A stretch of 64,000 nucleotides of DNA from Clarireedia homoeocarpa (Eukaryota; Ascomycota; Leotiomycetes; Helotiales; Rutstroemiaceae). Under the pieces are notes generated by a model. The model was not told where the DNA came from and made no database searches. It saw only the letters and a program-made list of their open reading frames with translations. Both the position numbers and the translations under genes were made by a program. The DNA lies in contig LNKV01000003.1 of NCBI GenBank assembly GCA_001465935.1, positions 1,122,363 to 1,186,362 of the forward strand, read 5' to 3'. Below, piece after piece: positions 1-10,415 of the stretch. Every line of letters starts with the position of its first letter. The stretch's first letter is position 1.

Positions 1-884
1 TAAGAGCAGGTTTGCATGAATCATGATAAGACATCATGGGTGAAGAGTTCCCAATTTCGAAAGAGAAACAGGTGAAGAAAGAGACGTAGGCGATGGATAT
101 GAAATTGAAAAGCCGTGAACACAGGTTTATAAGTATTTTTGGAAGGCTATGCCTAAAGGTGATAGTTTTTGATGGTTGGGATCTGTATTGGAATTGTTAG
201 CATACCATTTACCGTTCTTCCTGCGCTACCCTACGACCAACTGTTTACTTGCCATTGTCGGTTCTTTATTGCAGTGTCACAAAGATAGAGCTGCCCCTGG
301 AGTTAAGGATAATCCTTTCGCTGGGCTCTTATGCGGACTAAGAACAAGTGCGAACTGATAACGTACGGCAGGTCATCGTTTGAAGAACAAGTAGATGGGA
401 GACGAGATAAAAAGTAATATCTAGAAGCATCCATAAGATGACGACAACTCAATCTCACAGCAGCCTACCAAGGCTAGATTTCTAGCACGGCAAATGTGGT
501 TCGCCCGTTCGTGTAAGCCAAGGGGAACAGGAAGCAAGGGTGTTGTTACGAAAATGCGACAAAGTCTCTCAAAAGAGCACAATGCAGATATAAGATCAGC
601 GTAGAGATATTGCGGCCGTTCGAGACCTGCACCAAGCTTTTCGTAAACAGTTAACAGTAGAGAAGTATTGTGGAGCTGAATCGTTTTAGGAAGGGTGCGG
701 ATTCCCAAAACGGCGTTAGACTGTGTATCCCATAATAAGCGAATGCGAAATGCATCTCGACGTGCAACAAAAACCATCCACGCACCAATGCCATTGCTAC
801 AAATTGTTGTACCCGCAATGTGATCATTACTAGCCCACAAAAGTAAATGGAGTATCCTACGTGATGACAGAGGCGGTGCTTGAA
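1..884. other. Left-edge intergenic region
   Basis: I see no convincing gene here. An open frame on the minus strand at 421-840 opens with TTG, has no ATG near its 5' end, and resembles no family I know. The stretch ends at the stop codon of the Tpa1-like gene, so its right part should hold that gene's 3' UTR. Confidence 0.5.
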
Positions 885-3005
885 CTAATCAGACTCGCTA
901 TTTGGCGAGTCAGGAAAGCCGTTGAACACCTCCTCGTCTGAGTCTTCCAATGAAACATGTTCGTCCTGAGAAGTATCCTGCGATGTCTCACCCTCTACGC
1001 TATTTCCCTCCTCCTCATCTTCATCATCATCTACGTCCTTGACCCCAAAGGCACCACTAATATCCCATCGATCTCCTTTCGCATTCCTGCTAACGTATTT
1101 GACGAACTTCAAGACACCGCTGTCTCGCAAGACAATGCTCATTTTGTTCCACGAAGCTGGCATTGTGAATAATACAGCATCATCTTCTGCATCTGCCGAG
1201 GACTTATAGATTGCTGCATCTTCATCGTCATCATCATCGCCGGCCATATAGACCGTATGACCTCCAACGTCAGCTTCCTCCTCCTCTTCCGGCTCTGATG
1301 TTGGTTCTGTCGCTTTCTCACGTTTTCGATCCTTCTTCTTCCCTTTGGCCTTGACCTTTCCTTTGCTCTTGGTTTCCTGTTCGCTTTCGTTATTGGAATT
1401 GTCGTCATTATCATTATCTTCCTCATCATCATCGTTGCCATCATCACCCCATCCTGTTGTGGGTGTCAAGCCTAGATCTATTTCTAATCTGGGCTTTCCT
1501 TCATAGCCAGTAGCAAGAGCATAATCAGAGCCCTTGCGGAACCTTCTCGCCAGGAGGTCGTAATCCTCGATTTGACATTGGGTAGCTATCTCTAACCATT
1601 TTCGGAATTGAGGGCTGGGGAACAAAACGTTGAGAAGCTCCTCGATTGGATTAGCGTATTTTTTGTCGCCAACTAATGTCGAATTTGAAGGTGATTGATA
1701 AAGAAAACGATGTTTGTGTGGCGGCTTAGCAACTCTCCAAGAGGTGCTCTTCTCGATCTCGGCGCTGCTTTCAGCAAGACCAGCAGATTCCTGTGCTTCA
1801 ATATACTCTCGTACCTTAGCTGAGAACTTGTTCGATAATAAACCATCCAAAGTAACATTTGATTCATCCTCGAAGCGCTCAGCGATCTGCTCAAGCGTGT
1901 CTGGCGTCAGGTAGGTCGGTGCCATGTATTGTAATAAGAAGTCAAGGTCTGCCTCCTCGAACCCTTTCTCGTCTTTTTCATCCCCTTCCACTGATGATTC
2001 CTCGACGGCAACTGGTTTTTGTTTCGGGAAATCATACTTCGCAGGGTTGCCTTGGAGCTGCATCAAGCTGCTGTTTGCTCCCCATTTCTCCTCTGCCCCT
2101 TTGACATACCCCTCTTCGCCGATTTGTGGTATATGAAACCACCCACTGACTGCCATCCTAATTCTTCCGCCATCTTTCTCCAATTGCTTCTTGTCCGCGG
2201 TATGATAAACCTCCTCCACATCGTGGAAACTTTGGCCAGGCTGAACCGCAAAAAAGCTCAATTGGTTCCAGGCAGGAGGAATAATTTTTGAGGTATCTGG
2301 ATCCGGCACAACTGTCTTCACGCCATCCTCATCCTCAAATTCCTTCGTCGGGAACAGTCTTAAAGCACCACCCCATTCCTCTTTCCAAGGAATGTCTGGG
2401 TCTGTCAAGTACAGGATATAACTGACTTTGCGACTTCCAATAACATCATCATGGCACAACAGATGGCAACCAGGCGTATACACATTGATTGCCATATCAG
2501 TCTTGCGCCCACTTAGTTCGCCTGAACCTGTAATCTTTGCAACATATTTTCGGAATGACGACGAGTACAGTGCATCTCTCAACTTCAGCAACGAAGGCAA
2601 TTTCTCAAGCGCACCATCATCCAATCCATCAAGGTTGGCCAAATCCCCAGATTGATGTATTTTGTAGATATCGGTTTCTTTGGGAGTGAAGTGAACATTT
2701 TCGCGAATCTCTTCGCGAACGGAGCGGAGCAGAGCATCATCGACCAATGGACTGATTACTTGGTGCTTGTATGGTTCCGATTTGGCGTATTCCCTGGTAT
2801 AATTCTTCAGGAAATCTTTGGCAAAAAGGCCTTTTCGAAAGCACTTCTGGGCATCCTCATCCGACAAAGCTGTTACGCATGAGCAGGTCAGTTTGCGGGG
2901 CAGATAGAAATAAAATGCGTTGGAGTACATACAAGTCTTTGCACGCTTTTTCAGCACACTTTTGCCATTAGAGCCATTTGATTGAGTATCTGCCTTGCGC
3001 TTCAT
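885..3005 (-). CDS. Tpa1/Ofd1-type prolyl 3,4-dihydroxylase (2-oxoglutarate/Fe(II) oxygenase)
   Basis: Two exons, 3005-2933 and 2869-885, give 685 aa. The 63-nt intron (2932-2870) starts GTATGT, has a CTGAC branch site and ends AACAG. The N-terminal half is a 2-oxoglutarate/Fe(II) dioxygenase. The H-x-D iron ligands are in CHDD at about residues 164-166, followed by KVSYILYL, the W-GG-L-LFP strand, and a distal histidine in SFHDVEEV with an arginine downstream in GGRIRMAVSGW. The C-terminal half fits the degenerate second domain of the Tpa1/Ofd1 family, interrupted by long acidic and basic low-complexity tracts. In yeast and fission yeast this family hydroxylates ribosomal protein uS12 and links oxygen sensing to translation termination and sterol regulation. 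The length is close to yeast Tpa1 (about 640 aa). The start is the first in-frame ATG and is followed by a basic, nuclear-localisation-like segment. The gene is divergent from the PLP enzyme at 4431. Confidence 0.9.
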   Translation of the reverse strand: MKRKADTQSNGSNGKSVLKKRAKTCMYSNAFYFYLPRKLTCSCVTALSDEDAQKCFRKGLFAKDFLKNYTREYAKSEPYKHQVISPLVDDALLRSVREEIRENVHFTPKETDIYKIHQSGDLANLDGLDDGALEKLPSLLKLRDALYSSSFRKYVAKITGSGELSGRKTDMAINVYTPGCHLLCHDDVIGSRKVSYILYLTDPDIPWKEEWGGALRLFPTKEFEDEDGVKTVVPDPDTSKIIPPAWNQLSFFAVQPGQSFHDVEEVYHTADKKQLEKDGGRIRMAVSGWFHIPQIGEEGYVKGAEEKWGANSSLMQLQGNPAKYDFPKQKPVAVEESSVEGDEKDEKGFEEADLDFLLQYMAPTYLTPDTLEQIAERFEDESNVTLDGLLSNKFSAKVREYIEAQESAGLAESSAEIEKSTSWRVAKPPHKHRFLYQSPSNSTLVGDKKYANPIEELLNVLFPSPQFRKWLEIATQCQIEDYDLLARRFRKGSDYALATGYEGKPRLEIDLGLTPTTGWGDDGNDDDEEDNDNDDNSNNESEQETKSKGKVKAKGKKKDRKREKATEPTSEPEEEEEADVGGHTVYMAGDDDDDEDAAIYKSSADAEDDAVLFTMPASWNKMSIVLRDSGVLKFVKYVSRNAKGDRWDISGAFGVKDVDDDEDEEEGNSVEGETSQDTSQDEHVSLEDSDEEVFNGFPDSPNSESD

Positions 3006-4430
3006 TATGAATTAGGTAGTCTGAAAGAGGATGTGAAAACCAATTGGCATATGGGGGGGGGGAATTTTGGAATATTTTTTTACAGAATATCAGCTCATAA
3101 ATTTGTCAATCTGCAATTTCTGCCATTTCTTTTCTAGCAGGCGGTGTGAAGAGCAAGACGAGGGTGATTGCGTTGCGCAGTCCTATTTCGACGGCGCCAG
3201 GCGCATTGCGTACAGGCAAAACTGATCTACGACACACTGGAGTGCAGCAGGCTATATTCGGAACCTCAAACATTACTGCATCCAAAGCTGGCCTTTACCG
3301 GTGCTATCTAATTTTGGCTCCAGCGCGCGGTAGTAGTGAAGCTATCATTGCCTCGCTATGAAAGAGCAATCGCGCGTTGAAGAACTGACCTGTCGAATCG
3401 AATCACAGTCTCGCCCGTTTCATTAACGCTTACGAAATTGTGTTTCTACGCTTCCTGCCGATGATTTTGGTATGTTGGTTGTTTTGGCACCAGAGTGCTA
3501 CCTCTGCTCCTCACATGGCTCGAGCATCTGTCTGTATTTTGCTGGCAAGGCCAATGTAACGACGAACCATCCGAGCGGACTTTTCATTGTATCAACTGAC
3601 AACTTTACTTGCTGGAAGATGTCATATTGTCCATCGTGGTCGAGTTTCTGGATGGAGAATAATGGCTGCCATGCATACCTATTGTGCCGCCCATTCTACG
3701 CTTGACTAGAGCGAAACGTCGAGATTGTGCACAGCTGAACGAAGATTTACCATGGAGAGTGCAATTGCAAAAGATGAAACACGTCGCGCCACCTCCCAAT
3801 CTACCAATACCGGTTGTTTTTGGCCATACGACATCTATTGATGGAAAGCTGTTCAGCTATCATAGAACTACATGCTCATACATGCTCATGCAGTGCATAC
3901 AACGCAATATGCCGTACGACCTTTGGGGGCCCTAGATATACTTACTGATGAGCAGAAGAGCACGATTCGAACATTGATAGGAAGTGGCTTGCTTTTGAAG
4001 ATGAAGGAACTGTTGGATAGATTCAGGTAGGTTATCAAGCTGATCATGTATTGAATCCTATGGCTGTGTTGAAGCACATACGCGCTGTGGACGTATGCAG
4101 ACGAGCCCTTTGGGTATACGACAGTCTCGAGTCTGAGATTGGATATCAATGCCTCCTTCATTGTTCCCAGAAAAGCAGTTCCGAGTCTCTCACTTTTATG
4201 CGACTGGATTACTATTGGCTGCAAAATCTGGTGGGGGCTTGATTGGTTATCCGCTAGACCTGAGGGGGAAGCTGGAAGCTGCACTCTACCCCTCATGATG
4301 GACCCCACTGAGAGTGGTATTGGTAACACGAATTTTCATATCATAAGTAAGACGAAGAAGTTGAGGATTCACTCGTTTCAAGTTGTTCTGCACTCCTTTA
4401 ATCCGCCCTTTACATGCCATTCACGCGACA
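3006..4430. other. Intergenic region between divergent Tpa1-like and PLP-enzyme genes
   Basis: This 1.4 kb region contains both divergent promoters. Next to the Tpa1 start is a run of ten G (3053-3062). No intact gene is visible. Short protein-like stretches in different frames between 3684 and 4299 may be a gene remnant and are listed separately. Confidence 0.5.
3684..4299 (+). pseudogene. Possible decayed coding remnant, family unknown
   Basis: Three protein-like pieces lie in succession in different frames. The first is an 83-codon stretch from 3684. The second, around 3940-4027, includes LTDEQKSTIRTLIGSGLLLK and ends just before a GTAGGT donor-like site. The third, from 4151 to 4299, includes EKQFRVSHFYATGLLLAAK and ends in a stop. 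Stops and frame changes separate them. I cannot name the family. An alternative is that these are chance open frames. If it is a gene, it is broken or has introns I could not place. Confidence 0.2.
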
Positions 4431-5820
4431 ATGAGCTCTTTCGATATTGAAGCCACACGGGCTTGCTTCCCCGCATTGAAGAACGAGCAAGTATACTTTG
4501 ATAACGCCGGCGGTAGTCAGACTTTGGGCACAGCTATAGACAGGTAATTCGATATCGAGGTATTCGATGGATGCAGCCACTTACTTTTCTCAAGCATCCA
4601 TGATTACCTCATTAATACCAATGTGCAACTCGGTGGTTCTTACGCCGTGGGCAAACAGACAAATCAAAAATATGCTACCGGATATGAAGCAGCGGCAAAG
4701 TACATAAACGCTCCCAAAGATAATATTGGTAATTCAATGCATCCCAAATTCTCTCACCCCCTGTCATTCCTACTTTCCTACTATACACCTCTCTTGACCA
4801 ATCTCTAACACTTTCTAGTGCTCGGCTCTAGCACCACCCAACTCTTTCGCAATCTTTCCCAGGCATTGTCCTTTCCCGCCGGCTCAGAGATTATTGTATC
4901 CTCAATTGATCATGAAGCCAACATTGCCTCCTGGGTCGCACTCGCCTCAACTCACTCCTTGACCCTAAAATGGTGGAGTCCTTCCAAGTCAAACAACCCC
5001 TCGCTCACTCCCGAATCCCTCAAGCCTCTCCTGTCATCCAAAACTGCCCTAGTAACATGTACTCACTCTTCTAACATCCTCGGCACTATCCACGACATCG
5101 CTGCTCTCTCCTCCCTCGTGCACACAATCCCCAATGCCCTATTCTGCGTCGACGGCGTAGCCTACGCACCTCACCGACCGCTCGACATGCAAGCTCTAGG
5201 TGTCGATTTCTACGCCTTTAGCTGGTACAAAGTATACGGCCCCCATATTTCTATACTCTACGCATCACCCACCGCTCTTCCCAAGCTCAAAAGTCTTGGG
5301 CACTTCTTCAATCCATCTAGCACTCTATCCGAGAAACTCGGACTAGCGGGCTCCTGCTACGAACTAACAGCTTCGCTTCCAGCAGTTGTGGAGTACCTCA
5401 ACACGCAGTCCTGGGAGGGGATGCGCGCGCATGAAGAGGAGCTGCAGAAGACGCTGCTGGAGTATTTGAATGCGAGGAAGGATGTGACGGTCATGGGTGA
5501 GACGAGCTGGGATACGGAGAAGAGGGTCAGTACGATTAGCTTTGTGGTTGGGGGGAAAGGGAGTAGAGGGGTGGTGGAGAGTGTGGATGAGGCTACGCAG
5601 GGGTTGATTGGTATGAGATGGGGTGCATTCTATAGTAATCGACTATGTGAGGAGGTATTAGGATTGGACAAGGAAGGTGTGGCTAGAGTGAGCATGGTGC
5701 ATTACAATACTGGTGAGTAGCTACATTCCCTCCCAGTTGAAGTAGGATACTAATCGCATAACAGTTGAGGAAGTGAAGCGACTGATCGAAGTCTTTGATC
5801 AGATACTTGGAAAGTCATAG
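4431..5820 (+). CDS. Class V aminotransferase-like PLP enzyme (cysteine desulfurase-like)
   Basis: Four exons (4431-4543, 4595-4728, 4819-5712, 5765-5820) give 398 aa with frame kept at every junction. The protein opens with FDIEATRACFPAL and YFDNAGGSQ, the signature start of the cysteine desulfurase-like branch of fold-type I class V PLP enzymes. SSIDHEANIASW carries the histidine that stacks on the cofactor ring. CVDGVAYAPHRPLD supplies the aspartate that holds the pyridine nitrogen. FYAFSWYKVYGPH contains the Schiff-base lysine. The C-terminus HYNTVEEVKRLIEVFDQIL is typical of the family. No mitochondrial presequence is evident, so this is probably a cytosolic family member rather than the Nfs1 iron-sulfur enzyme. 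The substrate is unknown. It is convergent with the gene at 6087-7106, with only 266 nt between the stop codons. Confidence 0.88.
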
Positions 5821-6086
5821 CCGTCAAGATAAAAGTGATACTTGAATACTCATCTGCTTGGGCGAGAAGACCATTCTTCTGATCAACCCGATGCTTGTCT
5901 AACACACCTTTACTTTCCTTGTGTCCCCTCCAAAAAACGCCATGCTATAAATAATACCATCCAAATTCGTAAATACATGTTATGTTGATGCTCGTAATGT
6001 CATATCCTCTAGCCAAAAACTCCATGCGAATGCCACACAATACCACCCCTGCCGACGAATAAAAAAGTGGACGCTCGTCCCCCCAT

Positions 6087-7106
6087 TCATTTCTTCTTCT
6101 TAGACTTAACAACCACCTCATTCACACCTAACGGTTTTGCCAAATTGTATTCCCTCTTTGGTCCATCCCCATAGACATGTGTCACCGTACCATCGGGGTT
6201 GATCTTCGCTGGAAAGCCCTCGCTGGGTCTACGAATCTGATCTTCGTGCATCTTATCCAGACTTTCCCCCACGACACCATATTTAGCCCAATTGATCGGC
6301 GGACAGCGTACGATATTCTGCGGGGTTGGTAGTTTCTCCCACTTCTCTTTGTTCGCTCCTTCTCGTCGGGTGTCGAAGTCGGTTTGACCATTGATTCGCA
6401 CCTCATTCTCGCTCTCTAGCTTGACATCCTCCATCGCATCGTTTCCATTTCCCCTAGTTTCATCTTCCTCCTCGTCTTCATCACTACTACTCTCCATCGA
6501 TTCATCAACCATCCCCTCACTCCTGACTTCCCCACCCCTTAAGCTGCGTACGAACCCCTCCGGATCCCCCAACGCCCTCTCCTTGATCCTCTGCAGCGCA
6601 AGCATATCCCTCTCTGCCTTCCGTGCCTGCAGCTGCAATATTGATATCGTACTTCGCATCGCCAGCACATCCGGATTCTCATCTAAATTAATCTGTTCAG
6701 GTTTAGGCTGCGGCACCGAGACTTGAGGTTCTTGTGAGTGCGTGTACTGCACTAATCGCTGAGCTTGCGCATTTGCACTCTGTTGGTTTGCTTGATGTGC
6801 CGTTTGATTCAGACTGAAATTATCCGTTACAGGAAACTGGCCTCCAGCTTCCCTCTGCGCCTGCGCCTGCGATTGTGGATGCGAAGACGATTGCGCATTC
6901 GCATTGTTCGCACTCCCACCATTTTGCATGGGCGCGAGACGAGCCGCGGATAAAGTAGGTGTGATGGGCGAGTAAGGCGGACGTACAGGGCTGGCGGATC
7001 GTGAGGATGCCGAGTGGGGGGAGATGGAAGGATGAGTGGGCGCGGCGGAGGACGGTGACGTGGATACGGTTAATCCAGGCATTCTTAGTTTGATGATGGG
7101 AGGCAT
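6087..7106 (-). CDS. Conserved-looking Ser/Gln-rich protein, function unknown
   Basis: A single exon encodes 339 aa from a clear ATG. I do not recognise the family. Residues 1-130 are low-complexity, rich in Ser, Pro, Gln and Asn. Around 145-180 is a short amphipathic helix (LAMRSTISILQLQARKAERD) that could form a coiled coil. An acidic tract with ESSSDEDEEEDE follows. The C-terminal 90 residues look ordered: LPTPQNIVRCPPINWAKYG, then DPDG-like NPDGTVTHVYGDGPKREY. The protein ends in VKSKKKK, a likely nuclear localisation signal. This layout suggests a nuclear or chromatin-associated protein, but that is inference. It is divergent from the hydrolase pseudogene at 7794. Confidence 0.75.
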   Translation of the reverse strand: MPPIIKLRMPGLTVSTSPSSAAPTHPSISPHSASSRSASPVRPPYSPITPTLSAARLAPMQNGGSANNANAQSSSHPQSQAQAQREAGGQFPVTDNFSLNQTAHQANQQSANAQAQRLVQYTHSQEPQVSVPQPKPEQINLDENPDVLAMRSTISILQLQARKAERDMLALQRIKERALGDPEGFVRSLRGGEVRSEGMVDESMESSSDEDEEEDETRGNGNDAMEDVKLESENEVRINGQTDFDTRREGANKEKWEKLPTPQNIVRCPPINWAKYGVVGESLDKMHEDQIRRPSEGFPAKINPDGTVTHVYGDGPKREYNLAKPLGVNEVVVKSKKKK

Positions 7107-7793
7107 TTGCGATCGAGCGCACTGTTACCTACAGATACGGGTGACGGAGGCGGATAATTAATTTTTCCGAGATAGCTTGGGTAAATGCCGGAAGGCGGCG
7201 TGGAAAGTTTGCCGATTTTGGAGTGGCAGATTTTCCAACGCGGTGAATGTCCAGAGAAACTTGAAACAAGATCTTGACTGGTCGACCACTTTTAGCCTGC
7301 TATCATTGGTCTGCTGCTTCGGCGCTGAGGAGGCAGGGATGCAGAATCCTGTCGATTTTGGCTGGATCGCAGTCGATTGAGAGGTTTGTAGAGCTTGTGA
7401 AAGAAGATGGACTGCTCAAGTGGTGTTCTATGTGAGTAATAAGGAGCATAGAGAATGACATAAAGGGTTTTTTTATTGGTCTTTGCTTGTTCCCACATCG
7501 CTTGATCCATAATGGTATCCAGAGTGGAGTTAAAATGGAGTGTGATTTTGGTGTCTTTGATAGGAATCGTACCTGCACATTTCTGCAGGAGCGGCCGCCT
7601 TGATCAACGAATCATTTCGGCGTGCTGGACAGTCATGATTCATGATTGTCATAATATATCCTCACGATTTTCACATATTGAACACTCGAGTTGTTCTATG
7701 GTCTGTACTCATGGCCACGATCCTGTAAAAGAAATGCTGTGTAAACCAGGTCTCTCGTTCGCAAAATATCCATTTTACATATCGATATTTACG
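7107..7793. other. Intergenic region upstream of the broken hydrolase
   Basis: This is the shared upstream region of the 339-aa protein gene (minus) and the hydrolase pseudogene (plus). An open frame runs into the pseudogene from 7512 but has no family resemblance before the ATG at 7794. No RNA gene or repeat is visible. Confidence 0.45.
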
Positions 7794-9138
7794 ATGGACA
7801 TAAGTCCATTTGGCATTGCCAAAGTCATCCTTCCAAGCCTGCCGCTTGTCCTTAAAACTGCTGTCTTAGCTTTGCTTGCTCGCTCTCCCAATGCCTCTGT
7901 TCAGGATGTGATCACCGAGATCAGTATTGTAAGCGCACGACCAATGCTAGCAACTCCTGTCTCGATACTGAAATCTCAAATTCAACCGCAAAAGGATTGG
8001 GGAGTATGGGGCCCATTGTGGATTGCCAAATGTACAATTCCTTACTCTGGACAAGCGGCAGCAGGTATCCAAGTCTCATAGAGGCGCTGGGAAGAGCGAT
8101 AGAGTATTTTGGGATCATGAAGGATGCTCTCAACCTTCCCAGAATGGTAAATGTGGAGGCCGGGTGGACTGGATATCGTGGAGGCGTCTCAGTGATAGCA
8201 CGCCGCCCGGACCTGCCTAGATACGAGCAATGCAACATTTCATGAAAGAAGTTGATCCTAGTGGACCTACAATATTGTATTTCCATGGTGGTGCTTTCTG
8301 GTAAGTCTGACTATGGAGTATGCTCTGCTCTTTTCGCTGATCTATTCCTGTTCAGTCTTATGGGCTCAGTGACACACCGATATACGACATCCGAACTTGC
8401 TCGCCAGACTCATGGACGCTGCTTTTCGGTTCGATACCGGCTAGCACCACGAAATCCGTTTCCTGCAGCATTATTGGATGTATTAATTGCCTACCTCTCA
8501 CTTATTTCATCCCCATCAGGTGCTTTTCATACACCTGTTCTACCATCAGAAATTGTATTGTCAGGTGACTCTTCTGGTGCTGAGCTAGCTACATCGCTCC
8601 ACCTCCTATTGTCCACACTTCCTCGTATAGGTATCAATCGAGTGAGTTTCGGCGAAAAGGACGTTTCCTTATCTTTGAAGCCGGTGGCTGGCCCAGCTAT
8701 AACTTCTCCTTGGCTAGATATTTCCCGCTCTCTACCTACGTGAGCATTGGCTGGGAGAGTATGCAGGATGAAGCAGAAGTATTTGCACGCAGAGCATACA
8801 CAGCTGGAAACACGGCCATTTTCGATGGTTATGTAGGAATGCCACATTGTTTCGCGATGATGCCATGGAATGAAGCAGGTAGAACAGCTTTCAATAACTG
8901 CGCATCGTTCTGCAAAGCGGCGGTAGAGGGTAGTTTGAAGAGAAGAGAATCCACCACTTGGACCGATAAGCATGGAATTATCAAAACTGTCAAGATGTTC
9001 AGCTTGGGAATGCAAAATAGTGAACGGAAGATAGATCTTGACGATGAATTGGTTGATAAATTGCTTGAAAGCCAAAGAGGATGGATGGTTGCTTCGGAGC
9101 AGACGCTGAGAGGGAGGCACAGGAGGAAGAAGTTCTGA
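7794..9138 (+). pseudogene. Broken alpha/beta hydrolase (HGGAF/GDSxGA lipase-esterase family)
   Basis: Translated pieces in three frames join into one alpha/beta hydrolase-3 protein. Piece 1 starts MDISPFGIAKV at 7794 and runs to about 8050. Piece 2 (about 8070-8228) includes VEAGWTGYRGGV. Piece 3 (8230-8300) ends in the oxyanion motif HGGAF. A normal intron (8301-8355, GTAAGT...TTCAG) then joins LMGSVTHRY, YRLAPRNPFPAA and the nucleophile motif GDSSGA, ending in a stop at 8743. The last piece, from about 8722, holds the acid-residue region MQDEAEVF and the catalytic histidine in MPHCFAM. Two frame changes occur without usable introns. At about 8730-8740 the frame changes again, and the usual segment of about 60 residues between the SPWLDIS motif and the YVSVGW-like strand is missing. 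A complete enzyme would be an endoplasmic-reticulum or secreted esterase-like hydrolase. This copy should be inactive unless the breaks are assembly errors. Confidence 0.75.
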
Positions 9139-10415
9139 GACGCAACATCAGAAGATATCGATGGAGCAAATTCGCAATGATCTCTACTTCGTAATGAAGA
9201 AACGGCCCTTCGCGGCGTTCACATTCTGCTATTCACCCGAAATTGAGGCTGGCATTCAGTTCGACTGTTTGCATTCAAGGTTCATTTCCGAAAATATTTG
9301 TGACTCTCAATCTAGAGAATGACAGCACCAAAGTTCGTTGACGTTCAAGGAACAGTCATCTTTGCGCACATGGTACCCAATCACTTGATGAACGATCTGG
9401 GAAGCAGACGAGAGAGGTGGTCCAAGCGCGTGCCAAATTTCATCTGATGAGGCGTCATGTCTGGATGCCTCGTGAGCTCGATGCCTCATGATCAGACATC
9501 CACTTACGAGCCACGGTTTTCTAGTAAATGTCGGAGCAAGTGATAAGACTGATAACGAGTCCGACAGCAAGAGAAAAAAGAATTTACGTGCACGGTTGAA
9601 AGTGCAGCATCGGACCGTCCTCGTGCAAGCTAGAAAAAAGGGGGGAAAACATCCAAAAGCAATTACACAAACCCCCGCCCACTAGCTTCGGAGTTAGCAT
9701 CGGATAAAGGTTGTTACGGCACTTAAGCTTAACTCAAGGTGAGACCAGAAGCGCGAGGTTTCGGTGATTGCTGAATAAAATTATCTGACTTCATTTCTGT
9801 ATTTTCGTGGAACATCTGATTGTGTTATCGTTAAAGAGCGGCTCACCTATTATTTCCAATTGATTCAAGTGCTATCCGTGGGCCCTCATAGGGCAGGTGA
9901 AGGCTTCAAAAGGCTATGTGAAGATCCCCATGATTTATCTTTTCGTTGCTATGGCGAATCTTGTTACTAATTATCGTTCGAGCACTTGCAGACTACCTGA
10001 ACGCGACATACATCTTCAACCCTCCCATATGCAGCTATTTCCGATATGAGCCGCCATATATGAACCATCTGTAGTTTCCATTGTTCGTGCAAACCTGTCT
10101 CGTCTCTAGGGGACCCAATACGCTCGTTATATGTCGCTCCAAAGATCTCGATAAAAGCCGAGTCGCAGCGGGAACCCCTCATTCACCTATTTGATATTTC
10201 GGCGAATACTTTTCATGGCATATTACACCAACATCGCTATTAAACAGTGAATCGTATTGTTCAAATTAACTTCGAACAATCAAAACTTCACTTCCTTGGC
10301 TGCCTACCACCGCTGCTTTACAAATACTTCATATATTTAATACCTGGAATTCTGTCATAAGTTTACTCGACGACTTTGCTGCAGACTCGAAAATTCCACC
10401 ACACTCTTTTTGAAG
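9139..10415. other. Intergenic region upstream of the checkpoint kinase
   Basis: I see no gene in this 1.28 kb stretch. Open frames at 9307-9570 (minus), 9488-9685 (plus) and 9967-10182 (minus) have no recognisable content. The 200 bases before 10416 are A/T-rich and probably hold the promoter and 5' UTR of the kinase gene. Confidence 0.5.

Noticed and set aside
421..840. 139-codon minus-strand frame as a gene
   Set aside because: It opens with TTG, has no ATG near the start, and shows no family resemblance.
1139..1447. Met/Lys-rich minus-strand frame inside the Tpa1-like gene
   Set aside because: It is a frame-shifted reading of the acidic low-complexity tract of the real gene.
8252..8743. 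163-codon frame taken as a whole gene
   Set aside because: Its first part reads through the intron at 8301-8355 in the wrong frame; the HGGAF exon is in a different frame.
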